This document shows positions 13,701 through 25,136 of a stretch of DNA of 64,000 bases, piece by piece. Position 1 is the stretch's first letter, and each line of letters opens with the position of its first letter. Origin of the DNA: Auanema rhodensis (Eukaryota; Nematoda; Chromadorea; Rhabditida; Rhabditidae). The notes beneath the pieces were generated by a model. The model made no database searches and was not told where the DNA came from. It saw only the letters and a program-made list of their open reading frames with translations. Position numbers and translations under genes: made by a program. The stretch lies in the NCBI GenBank assembly GCA_964057225.1, contig CAXKVF010000072.1:558001-622000 (forward strand), in the 5' to 3' direction.

Positions 13701-16700
13701 GTGCACAGCACGTGTACATTTAATTAGCATAAATTAAAGTTCACGTAAATTTCAAAGTCATGGTTACCATGAACCAATATCAATAAAAATTTGTTTTTAG
13801 ACTAATATGGACATGGGGAATCTAATTTTGAAAACCGTATCTCTTTATCTTTCACGTAAAGCGAGTTACATACCAAGTGCACATCACGTGTACATTTAAT
13901 TAGCATAAATTAAAGTTCACGTAAATTTCAAAGTCATGGTTACCATGAACCAATGTCAATAAAAATTTGTTTTTAGACTAATATGGACATGGGGAATCTA
14001 ATTTTGAAAACCGCATCTCTTTATCTTTCACGTGAAGCGAGTTACATACCAAGTGCACATCACGTGTACATTTAATTAGCATAAATTAAAGTTCACGTAA
14101 ATTTCAAAGTCATGGTTACCATGAAGCAATATCAATAAAAATTTGTTTTTAGACTAATATGGACATGGGGAATCTAATTTTGAAAACCGCATCTCTTTAT
14201 CTTTCACGTGAAGCGAGTTACATACCAAGTGCACATCACGTGTACATTTAATTAGCATAAATTAAAGTTCACGTAAATTTCAAAGTCATGGTTACCATGA
14301 ACCAATATCAATAAAAATTTGTTTTTAGACTAATATGGACATGGGGAATCTAATTTTGAAAACCGCATCTCTTTATCTTTCACGTGAAGCGAGTTACATA
14401 CCAAGTGCACATCACGTGTACATTTAATTAGCATAAATTAAAGTTCACGTAAATTTCAAAGTCATGGTTACCATGAAGCAATATCAATAAAAATTTGTTT
14501 TTCGACTAATATGGACATGGAGAATCTAATTTTGAAAACCGCATTTCTTTATCTTTCACGTGAAGCGAGTTACATACCAAGTGCACATCACGTGTACATT
14601 TAATTAGCATAAATTAAAGTTCACGTAAATTTCAAAGTCATGGTTACCATGCACCAATATCAATAAAAATTTGTTTTCAGACTAATATGGACATGGGGAA
14701 TCTAATTTTGAAAACCGCATCTCTTTATTTTTCACGTGAAGCGAGTTACATACCAAGTGCACATCACGTGTACATTTAATTAGCATAAATTAAAGTTCAC
14801 GTAAATTTCAAAGTCATGGTTACCATGAACCAATATCAATAAAAATTTGTTTTTAGACTAATATGGACATGGGGAATCTAATTTTGAAAACCGCATCTCT
14901 TTATCTTTCACGTGAAGCGAGTTACATACCAAGTGCACATCACGTGTACATTTAATTAGCATAAATTAAAGTTCACGTAAATTTCAAAGTCATGGTTACC
15001 ATGAACCAATATCAATAAAAATTTGTTTTTAGACTAATATGGACATGGGGAATCTAATTTTGAAAACCGCATCTCTTTATCTTTCACGTGAAGCGAGTTA
15101 CATACCAAGTGCACATCACGTGTACATTTAATTAGCATAAATTAAAGTTCACGTAAATTTCAAAGTCATGGTTACCATGAACCAATATCAATAAAAATTT
15201 GTTTTTAGACTAATATGGACATGGGGAATCTAATTTTGAAAACCGCATTTCTTTATCTTTCACGTGAAGCGAGTTACATACCAAGTGCACATCACGTGTA
15301 CATTTAATTAGCATAAATTAAAGTTCACGTAAATTTCAAAGTCATGGTTACCATGCACCAATATCAATAAAAATTTGTTTTTAGACTAATATGGACATGG
15401 GGAATCTAATTTTGAAAACCGCATCTCTTTATCTTTCACGTGAAGCGAGTTACATACCAAGTGCACATCACGTGTACATTTAATTAGCATAAATTAAAGT
15501 TCACGTAAATTTCAAAGTCATGGTTACAATGAACCAATATCAATAAAAATTTGTTTTTAGACTAATATGGACATGGGGAATCTAATTTTGAAAACCGCAT
15601 CTCTTTCTCTTTCACGTGAAGCGAGTTACATACCAAGTGCACATCACGTGTACATTTAATTAGCATAAATTAAAGTTCACGTAAATTTCAAAGTCATGGT
15701 TACCATGAACCAATATCAATAAAAATTTGTTTTTAGACTAATATGGACATGGGGAATCTAATTTTGAAAACCGCATCTCTTTATCTTTCACGTGAAGCGA
15801 GTTACATACCAAGTGCACATCACGTGTACATTTAATTAGCATAAATTAAAGTTCACGTAAAGTTCAAAGTCATGGTTACCATGAACCAATATCAATAAAA
15901 ATTTGTTTTTAGACTAATATGGACATGGGGAATCTAATTTTGAAAACCGCATTTCTTTATCTTTCACGTGAAGCGAGTTACATACCAAGTGCACATCACG
16001 TGTACATTTAATTAGCATAAATTAAAGTTCACGTAAATTTCAAAGTCATGGTTACCATGCACCAATATCAATAAAAATTTGTTTTTAGACTAATATGGAC
16101 ATGGGGAATCTAATTTTGAAAACCGCATCTCTTTATCTTTCACGTGAAGCGAGTTACATACCAAGTGCACATCACGTGTACATTTAATTAGCATAAATTA
16201 AAGTTCACGTAAATTTCAAAGTCATGGTTACAATGAACCAATATCAATAAAAATTTGTTTTTAGACTAATATGGACATGGGGAATCTAATTTTGAAAACC
16301 GCATCTCTTTATCTTTCACGTGAAGCGAGTTACATACCAAGTGCACATCACGTGTACATTTAATTAGCATAAATTAAAGTTCACGTAAATTTCAAAGTCA
16401 TGGTTACCATGAACCAATATCAATAAAAATTTGTTTTTAGACTAATATGGACATGGGGAATCTAATTTTGAAAACCGCATCTCTTTATCTTTCACGTGAA
16501 GCGAGTTACATACCAAGTGCACATCACGTGTAAATTTAATTAGCATAAATTAAAGTTCACGTAAATTTCAAAGTCATGGTTACCATGAACCAATATCAAT
16601 AAAAATTTGTTTTTAGACTAATATGGACATGGGGAATCTAATTTTGGAAACCGCATCTCTTTATCTTTCAAGTGAAGCGAGTTACATACCAAGTGCACAT

Positions 16701-19700
16701 CACGTGTACATTTAATTAGCATAAATTAAAGTTCACGTAAATTTCAAAGTCATGGTTACCATGAACCAATATCAATAAAAATTTGTTTTTAGACTAATAT
16801 GGACATGGGGAATCTAATTTTGAAAACCGCATCTCTTTATCTTTCACGTGAAGCGAGTTACATACCAAGTGCACATCACGTGTACATTTAATTAGCATAA
16901 ATTAAAGTTCACGTAAACTTCAAAGTCATGGTTACCATGAAGCAATATCAATAAAAATTTGTTTTTAGACTAATATGGACATGGGGAATCTAATTTTGAA
17001 AACCGCATCTCTTTATCTTTCACGTGAAGCGAGTTACATACCAAGTGCACATCACGTGTACATTTAATTAGCATAAATTAAAGTTCACGTAAATTTCAAA
17101 GTCATGGTTACCATGAACCAATATCAATAAAAATTTGTTTTTAGACTAATATGGACATGGGGAATCTAATTTTGAAAACCGCATCTCTTTATCTTTCACG
17201 TGAAGCGAGTTACATACCAAGTGCACATCACGTGTAAATTTAATTAGCATAAATTAAAGTTCACGTAAATTTCAAAGTCATGGTTACCATGAACCAATAT
17301 CAATAAAAATTTGTTTTTAGACTAATATGGACATGGGGAATCTAATTTTGAAAACCGCATCTCTTTATCTTTCACGTGAAGCGAGTTACATACCAAGTGC
17401 ACATCACGTGTACATTTAATTAGCATAAATTAAAGTTCACGTAAATTTCAAAGTCATGGTTACCATGAACCAATATCAATAAAAATTTGTTTTTAGACTA
17501 ATATGGACATGGGGAATCTAATTTTGAAAACCGCATCTCTTTATCTTTCACGTGAAGCGAGTTACATACCAAGTGCACATCACGTGTACATTTAATTAGC
17601 ATAAATTAAAGTTCACGTAAATTTCAAAGTCATGGTTACCATGAACCAATATCAATAAAAATTTGTTTTTAGACTAATATGGACATGGGGAATCTAATTT
17701 TGAAAACCGCATCTCTTTATCTTTCACGTGAAGCGAGTTACATACCAAGTGCACATCACGTGTACATTTAATTAGCATAAATTAAAGTTCACGTAAATTT
17801 CAAAGTCATGGTTACCATGAACCAATATCAATAAAAATTTGTTTTTAGACTAATATGGACATGGGGAATCTAATTTTGAAAACCGCATTTCTTTATCTTT
17901 CACGTGAAGCGAGTTACATACCAAGTGCACATCACGTGTACATTTAATTAGCATAAATTAAAGTTCACGTAAATTTCAAAGTCATGGTTACCATGAAGCA
18001 ATATCAATAAAAATTTGTTTTTAGACTAATATGGACATGGGGAATCTAATTTTGAAAACCGCATATCTTTATCTTTCACGTGAAGCGAGTTACATACCAA
18101 GTGCACATCACGTGTACATTTAATTAGCATAAATTAAAGTTCACGTAAATTTTAAAGTCATGGTTACCATGAAGCAATATCAATAAAAATTTGTTTTTAG
18201 ACTAATATGGACATGGGGAATCTAATTTTGAAAACCGCATCTCTTTATCTTTCACGTGAAGCGAGTTACATACCAAGTGCACATCACGTGTACATTTAAT
18301 TAGCATAAATTAAAGTTCACGTAAATTTCAAAGTCATGGTTACCATGAACCAATATCAATAAAAATTTGTTTTTAGACTAATATGGACATGGGGAATCTA
18401 ATTTTGAAAACCGCATCTCTTTATCTTTCACGTGAAGCGAGTTACATACCAAGTGCACATCACGTGTACATTTAATTAGCATAAATTAAAGTTCACGTAA
18501 ATTTCAAAGTCATGGTTACCATGCACCAATATCAATAAAAATTTGTTTTTAGACTAATATGGACATGGGGAATCTAATTTTGAAAACCGCATCTCTTTAT
18601 CTTTCACGTGAAGCGAGTTACATACCAAGTGCACATCACGTGTACATTTAATTAGCATAAATTTAAGTTCACGTAAATTTCAAAGTCATGGTTACCATGC
18701 ACCAATATCAATAAAAATTTGTTTTTAGACTAATATGGACATGGGGGATCTAATTTCGAAAACCGCATCTCTTTATCTTTCACGTGAAGCGAGTTACATA
18801 CCAAGTGCACATCACGTGTACATTTAATTAGCATAAATTAAAGTTCACGTAAATTTCAAAGTCATGGTTACCATGAACCAATATCAATAAAAATTTGTTT
18901 TTAGACTAATATGGACATGGGTAATCTAATTTTGAAAACCGCATCTCTTTATCTTTCACGTGAAGCGAGTTACATACCAAGTGCACATCACGTGTACATT
19001 TAATTAGCATAAATTAAAGTTCACGTAAATTTCAAAGTCATGGTTACCATGCACCAATATCAATAAAAATTTGTTTTTAGACTAATATGGACATGGGGAA
19101 TCTAATTTTGAAAACCGCATCTCTTTATCTTTCACGTGAAGCGAGTTACATACCAAGTGCACATCACGTGTACATTTAATTAGCATAAATTAAAGTTCAC
19201 GTAAATTTCAAAGTCATGGTTACCATGCACCAATATCAATAAAAATTTGTTTTTAGACTAATATGGACATGGGGAATCTAATTTTGAAAACCGCATCTCT
19301 TTATCTTTCACGTGAAGCGAGTTACATACCAAGTGCACAGCACGTGTACATTTAATTAGCATAAATTAAAGTTCACGTAAATTTCAAAGTCATGGTTACC
19401 ATGAACCAATATCAATAAAAATTTGTTTTTAGACTAATATGGACATGGGGAATCTAATTTTGAAAACCGTATCTCTTTATCTTTCACGTGAAGCGAGTTA
19501 CATACCAAGTGCACATCACGTGTACATTTAATTAGCATAAATTAAAGTTCACGTAAATTTCAAAGTCATGGTTACCATGAACCAATGTCAATAAAAATTT
19601 GTTTTTAGACTAATATGGACATGGGGAATCTAATTTTGAAAACCGCATCTCTTTATCTTTCACGTGAAGCGAGTTACATACCAAGTGCACATCACGTGTA

Positions 19701-20416
19701 CATTTAATTAGCATAAATTAAAGTTCACGTAAATTTCAAAGTCATGGTTACCATGAAGCAATATCAATAAAAATTTGTTTTTAGACTAATATGGACATGG
19801 GGAATCTAATTTTGAAAACCGCATCTCTTTATCTTTCACGTGAAGCGAGTTACATACCAAGTGCACATCACGTGTACATTTAATTAGCATAAATTAAAGT
19901 TCACGTAAATTTCAAAGTCATGGTTACCATGAACCAATATCAATAAAAATTTGTTTTTAGACTAATATGGACATGGGGAATCTAATTTTGAAAACCGCAT
20001 CTCTTTATCTTTCACGTGAAGCGAGTTACATACCAAGTGCACATCACGTGTACATTTAATTAGCATAAATTAAAGTTCACGTAAATTTCAAAGTCATGGT
20101 TACCATGAAGCAATATCAATAAAAATTTGTTTTTCGACTAATATGGACATGGAGAATCTAATTTTGAAAACCGCATTTCTTTATCTTTCACGTGAAGCGA
20201 GTTACATACCAAGTGCACATCACGTGTACATTTAATTAGCATAAATTAAAGTTCACGTAAATTTCAAAGTCATGGTTACCATGCACCAATATCAATAAAA
20301 ATTTGTTTTTAGACTAATATGGACATGGGGAATCTAATTTTGAAAACCGCATCTCTTTATTTTTCACGTGAAGCGAGTTACATACCAAGTGCACATCACG
20401 TGTACATTTAATTAGC
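9329..20416 (+). repeat. 5632-bp (32-monomer) tandem duplication
   Basis: Units from 9329 to 14784 match units from 14961 to 20416 in order, offset 5632 bp. Shared rare markers include ttacaatg (10600/16232), gtgtaaattt (10901/16533), tttggaaacc with ttcaagtg (unit 10913/16545), gtaaacttc (unit 11265/16897), gcatatc (12321/17953), ataaatttaag plus gggggatc and aatttcgaaa (13025/18657), gggtaat (13201/18833), cacagcacg (13553/19185), ccgtatc (13729/19361), caatgtc (13905/19537), ttttcgac with ggagaat (14433/20065) and ttatttttc (14609/20241). I noticed only three differences: 13858 (g to a), 14678 (t to c) and 15862 (t to g). It is the largest and one of the youngest duplications in the window. 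Confidence 0.9.
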
Positions 20417-22352
20417 ATAAATTAAAGTTCACGTAAATTTCAAAGTCATGGTTACCATGAAGCAATATCAATAAAAATTTGTTTTTAGACTAATATGGAC
20501 ATGGGGAATCTAATTTTGAAAACCGCATCTCTTTATCTTTCACGTGAAGCGAGTTACATACCAAGTGCACATCACGTGTACATTTAATTAGCATAAATTA
20601 AAGTTCACGTAAATTTTAAAGTCATGGTTACCATGAACCAATATCAATAAAAATTTGTTTTTAGACTAATATGGACATGGGGAATCTAATTTTGAAAACC
20701 GCATCTCTTTATCTTTCACGTGAAGCGAGTTACATACCAAGTGCACATCACGTGTACATTTAATTAGCATAAATTAAAGTTCACGTAAATTTCAAAGTCA
20801 TGGTTACCATGAAGCAATATCAATAAAAATTTGTTTTTAGACTAATATGGACATGGGGAATCTAATTTTGAAAACCGCATCTCTTTATCTTTCACGTGAA
20901 GCGAGTTACATACCAAATGCACAGCACGTGTACATTTAATTAGCATAAATTAAAGTTCACGTAAATTTCAAAGTCATGGTTACCATGAACCAATATCAAT
21001 AAAAATTTGTTTTTAGACTAATATGGACATGGGGAATCTAATTTTGAAAACCGTATCTCTTTATCTTTCACGTGAAGCGAGTTACATACCAAGTGCACAT
21101 CACGTGTACATTTAATTAGCATAAATTAAAGTTCACGTAAATTTCAAAGTCATGGTTACCATGAACCAATGTCAATAAAAATTTGTTTTTAGACTAATAT
21201 GGACATGGGGAATCTAATTTTGAAAACCGCATCTCTTTATCTTTCACGTGAAGCGAGTTACATACCAAGTGCACATCACGTGTACATTTAATTAGCATAA
21301 ATTAAAGTTCACGTAAATTTCAAAGTCATGGTTACCATGAAGCAATATCAATAAAAATTTGTTTTTAGACTAATATGGACATGGGGAATCTAATTTTGAA
21401 AACCGCATCTCTTTATCTTTCACGTGAAGCGAGTTACATACCAAGTGCACATCACGTGTACATTTAATTAGCATAAATTAAAGTTCACGTAAATTTCAAA
21501 GTCATGGTTACCATGAACCAATATCAATAAAAATTTGTTTTTAGACTAATATGGACATGGGGAATCTAATTTTGAAAACCGCATCTCTTTATCTTTCACG
21601 TGAAGCGAGTTACATACCAAGTGCACATCACGTGTACATTTAATTAGCATAAATTAAAGTTCACGTAAATTTCAAAGTCATGGTTACCATGAAGCAATAT
21701 CAATAAAAATTTGTTTTTCGACTAATATGGACATGGAGAATCTAATTTTGAAAACCGCATTTCTTTATCTTTCACGTGAAGCGAGTTACATACCAAGTGC
21801 ACATCACGTGTACATTTAATTAGCATAAATTAAAGTTCACGTAAATTTCAAAGTCATGGTTACCATGCACCAATATCAATAAAAATTTGTTTTTAGACTA
21901 ATATGGACATGGGGAATCTAATTTTGAAAACCGCATCTCTTTATTTTTCACGTGAAGCGAGTTACATACCAAGTGCACATCACGTGTACATTTAATTAGC
22001 ATAAATTAAAGTTCACGTAAATTTCAAAGTCATGGTTACCATGAAGCAATATCAATAAAAATTTGTTTTTAGACTAATATGGACATGGGGAATCTAATTT
22101 TGAAAACCGCATCTCTTTATCTTTCACGTGAAGCGAGTTACATACCAAGTGCACATCACGTGTACATTTAATTAGCATAAATTAAAGTTCACGTAAATTT
22201 TAAAGTCATGGTTACCATGAACCAATATCAATAAAAATTTGTTTTTAGACTAATATGGACATGGGGAATCTAATTTTGAAAACCGCATCTCTTTATCTTT
22301 CACGTGAAGCGAGTTACATACCAAGTGCACATCACGTGTACATTTAATTAGC
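19185..22352 (+). repeat. 1584-bp (9-monomer) duplication
   Basis: Units 19185-20768 and 20769-22352 share the marker series cacagcacg, ccgtatc, caatgtc, aagc, aacc, ttttcgac/ggagaat, cacc with ttatttttc, aagc, tttaaag-aacc. The first unit differs: at 19185 it is cacc type, while at 20769 it is aagc type in its front half yet keeps cacagcacg near its end, with a private g to a at 20917. The exchange junction therefore lies inside the unit at 20769-20944, between its positions 46 and 156. Confidence 0.85.
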
Positions 22353-24640
22353 ATAAATTAAAGTTCACGTAAATTTCAAAGTCATGGTTACCATGAACCA
22401 ATGTCAATAAAAATTTGTTTTTAGACTAATATGGACATGGGGAATCTAATTTTGAAAACCGCATCTCTTTATCTTTCACGTGAAGCGAGTTACATACCAA
22501 GTGCACATCACGTGTACATTTAATTAGCATAAATTAAAGTTCACGTAAATTTCAAAGTCATGGTTACCATGAAGCAATATCAATAAAAATTTGTTTTTAG
22601 ACTAATATGGACATGGGGAATCTAATTTTGAAAACCGCATCTCTTTATCTTTCACGTGAAGCGAGTTACATACCAAGTGCACATCACGTGTACATTTAAT
22701 TAGCATAAATTAAAGTTCACGTAAATTTCAAAGTCATGGTTACCATGAACCAATATCAATAAAAATTTGTTTTTAGACTAATATGGACATGGGGAATCTA
22801 ATTTTGAAAACCGCATCTCTTTATCTTTCACGTGAAGCGAGTTACATACCAAGTGCACATCACGTGTACATTTAATTAGCATAAATTAAAGTTCACGTAA
22901 ATTTCAAAGTCATGGTTACCATGAAGCAATATCAATAAAAATTTGTTTTTCGACTAATATGGACATGGAGAATCTAATTTTGAAAACCGCATTTCTTTAT
23001 CTTTCACGTGAAGCGAGTTACATACCAAGTGCACATCACGTGTACATTTAATTAGCATAAATTAAAGTTCACGTAAATTTCAAAGTCATGGTTACCATGC
23101 ACCAATATCAATAAAAATTTGTTTTTAGACTAATATGGACATGGGGAATCTAATTTTGAAAACCGCATCTCTTTATCTTTCACGTGAAGCGAGTTACATA
23201 CCAAGTGCACATCACGTGTACATTTAATTAGCATAAATTAAAGTTCACGTAAAGTTCAAAGTCATGGTTACCATGAAGCAATATCAATAAAAATTTGTTT
23301 TTAGACTAATATGGACATGGGGAATCTAATTTTGAAAACCGCATCTCTTTATCTTTCACGTGAAGCGAGTTACATACCAAGTGCACATCACGTGTACATT
23401 TAATTAGCATAAATTAAAGTTCACGTAAATTTCAAAGTCATGGTTACCATGAACCAATATCAATAAAAATTTGTTTTTAGACTAATATGGACATGGGGAA
23501 TCTAATTTTGAAAACCGCATCTCTTTATCTTTCACGTGAAGCGAGTTACATACCAAGTGCACATCACGTGTACATTTAATTAGCATAAATTAAAGTTCAC
23601 GTAAATTTCAAAGTCATGGTTACCATGAACCAATATCAATAAAAATTTGTTTTTAGACTAATATGGACATGGGGAATCTAATTTTGAAAACCGCATCTCT
23701 TTATCTTTCACGTGAAGCGAGTTACATACCAAGTGCACATCACGTGTACATTTAATTATCATAAATTAAAGTTCACGTAAATTTCAAAGTCATGGTTACC
23801 ATGAACCAATATCAATAAAAATTTGTTTTTAGACTAATATGGACATGGGGAATCTAATTTTGAAAACCGCATCTCTTTATCTTTCACGTGAAGCGAGTTA
23901 CATACCAAGTGCACATCACGTGTACATTTAATTAGCATAAATTAAAGTTCACGTAAATTTCAAAGTCATGGTTACCATGAACCAATATCAATAAAAATTT
24001 GTTTTTAGACTAATATGGACATGGGGAATCTAATTTTGAAAACCGCATCTCTTTATCTTTCACGTGAAGCGAGTTACATACCAAGTGCACATCACGTGTA
24101 CATTTAATTAGCATAAATTAAAGTTCACGTAAATTTCAAAGTCATGGTTACCATGAAGCAATATCAATAAAAATTTGTTTTTCGACTAATATGGACATGG
24201 AGAATCTAATTTTGAAAACCGCATTTCTTTATCTTTCACGTGAAGCGAGTTACATACCAAGTGCACATCACGTGTACATTTAATTAGCATAAATTAAAGT
24301 TCACGTAAATTTCAAAGTCATGGTTACCATGCACCAATATCAATAAAAATTTGTTTTTAGACTAATATGGACATGGGGAATCTAATTTTGAAAACCGCAT
24401 CTCTTTATCTTTCACGTGAAGCGAGTTACATACCAAGTGCACATCACGTGTACATTTAATTAGCATAAATTAAAGTTCACGTAAAGTTCAAAGTCATGGT
24501 TACCATGAAGCAATATCAATAAAAATTTGTTTTTAGACTAATATGGACATGGGGAATCTAATTTTGAAAACCGCATCTCTTTATCTTTCACGTGAAGCGA
24601 GTTACATACCAAGTGCACATCACGTGTACATTTAATTAGC
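21121..24640 (+). repeat. 1232-bp (7-monomer) higher-order repeat
   Basis: The ttttcgac/ggagaat/atttcttt unit recurs at 21649, 22881 and 24113, always followed by a cacc unit, a spacing of exactly 1232 bp. The caatgtc unit recurs at 21121 and 22353, and the gtaaagttc-aagc unit at 23233 and 24465, at the same spacing. The third period is incomplete: the unit at 23585 ends in ttaattatc instead of carrying caatgtc. The region is a decaying series nested at the end of the 9-monomer block. Confidence 0.8.
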
Positions 24641-24973
24641 ATAAATTAAAGTTCACGTAAATTTTAAAGTCATGGTTACCATGAACCAATATCAATAAAA
24701 ATTTGTTTTTAGACTAATATGGACATGGGGAATCTAATTTTGAAAACCGCATCTCTTTATCTTTCACGTGAAGCGAGTTACATACCAAGTGCACATCACG
24801 TGTACATTTAATTAGCATAAATTAAAGTTCACGTAAATTTCAAAGTCATGGTTACCATGAACCAATATCAATAAAAATTTGTTTTTAGACTAATATGGAC
24901 ATGGGGAATCTAATTTTGAAAACCGCATCTCTTTATCTTTCACGTGAAGCGAGTTACATACCAAGTGCACATC

Positions 24974-24977
24974 ACGT
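24974..24977. other. Left copy of 4-bp target-site duplication (ACGT)
   Basis: The monomer bases acgt (positions 158-161) precede the insertion and are repeated directly after it at 25118-25121. The total extra length of 144 bp equals the 140-bp insert plus one 4-bp duplicate. ACGT is self-complementary, so the exact breakpoints are ambiguous by up to four bases. Confidence 0.75.
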
Positions 24978-25117
24978 ACTCGTTTCTTTACATATATCAA
25001 GCCAATTATTATTATGTATGTTTGTATTGTAAGGTTCTTCTGTATATCTTTAATTTTCTCTAATTATTAACACTATTTCCGCTCTTAACCTGTGATTCGA
25101 ACAATAAACCCGTTCAA
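24978..25117. mobile_element. 140-bp non-satellite insertion, unclassified (possible short TE or LTR remnant)
   Basis: The only non-satellite sequence in the window. It interrupts monomer 24817-25136 after its position 161 and is 28.6% G+C (40 of 140). It is flanked by ACGT on both sides, as expected of a target-site duplication from an integrase or transposase event. It starts actcgtttc and ends cgttcaa: no TG...CA termini, no terminal inverted repeats, no poly(A) tail and no open frame of note. AATAAA, a possible polyadenylation signal, sits at 25103-25108, nine bases from the right end. The minus strand of 25094-25102 reads GTTCGAATC, which matches the tRNA T-loop/B-box core, but the flanking stem does not pair and no A box fits in the short stretch before it. 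A solo LTR of a 4-bp-duplicating retroelement, or a 5'-truncated SINE on the minus strand, are both possible; neither is established. Confidence 0.6.
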
Positions 25118-25121
25118 ACGT
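25118..25121. other. Right copy of 4-bp target-site duplication (ACGT)
   Basis: Second copy of ACGT, after which the interrupted monomer resumes with gtacatttaattatc. The ttaattatc ending is a rare marker also seen in uninterrupted units such as 39921-40096 and 42033-42208. These serve as empty-site counterparts to this filled site. Confidence 0.75.
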
Positions 25122-25136
25122 GTACATTTAATTATC

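Larger units (their letters stand above)
1..24977 (+). repeat. 176-bp satellite array, left segment (142 monomers)
   Basis: Head-to-tail tandem array of a 176-bp AT-rich monomer, all in one orientation. Units start at 1+176k for k=0 to 141 (for example 1, 177, 353, 4225, 24817); the phase origin at base 1 is arbitrary because the window opens inside the array. The spacing holds without slippage for the whole segment. Each unit usually has zero to four substitutions from the consensus, many shared among units as markers. The last unit (from 24817) is interrupted at its position 161 by a foreign insertion. Stops occur in all frames and no gene is visible. This is satellite DNA of the kind found in eukaryotic heterochromatin. 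The family is not one I can name. Strand is given relative to the consensus as read on +. Confidence 0.98.

Noticed and set aside
25094-25102. Functional tRNA gene
   Set aside because: Only the T-loop core matches; the T stem does not pair and there is no acceptor, D arm or anticodon arm around it.
24978-25117. DNA transposon or MITE
   Set aside because: The insert ends (actcgtttc and cgttcaa) are not inverted repeats of each other, so a terminal-inverted-repeat element is not supported despite the direct flanking duplication.
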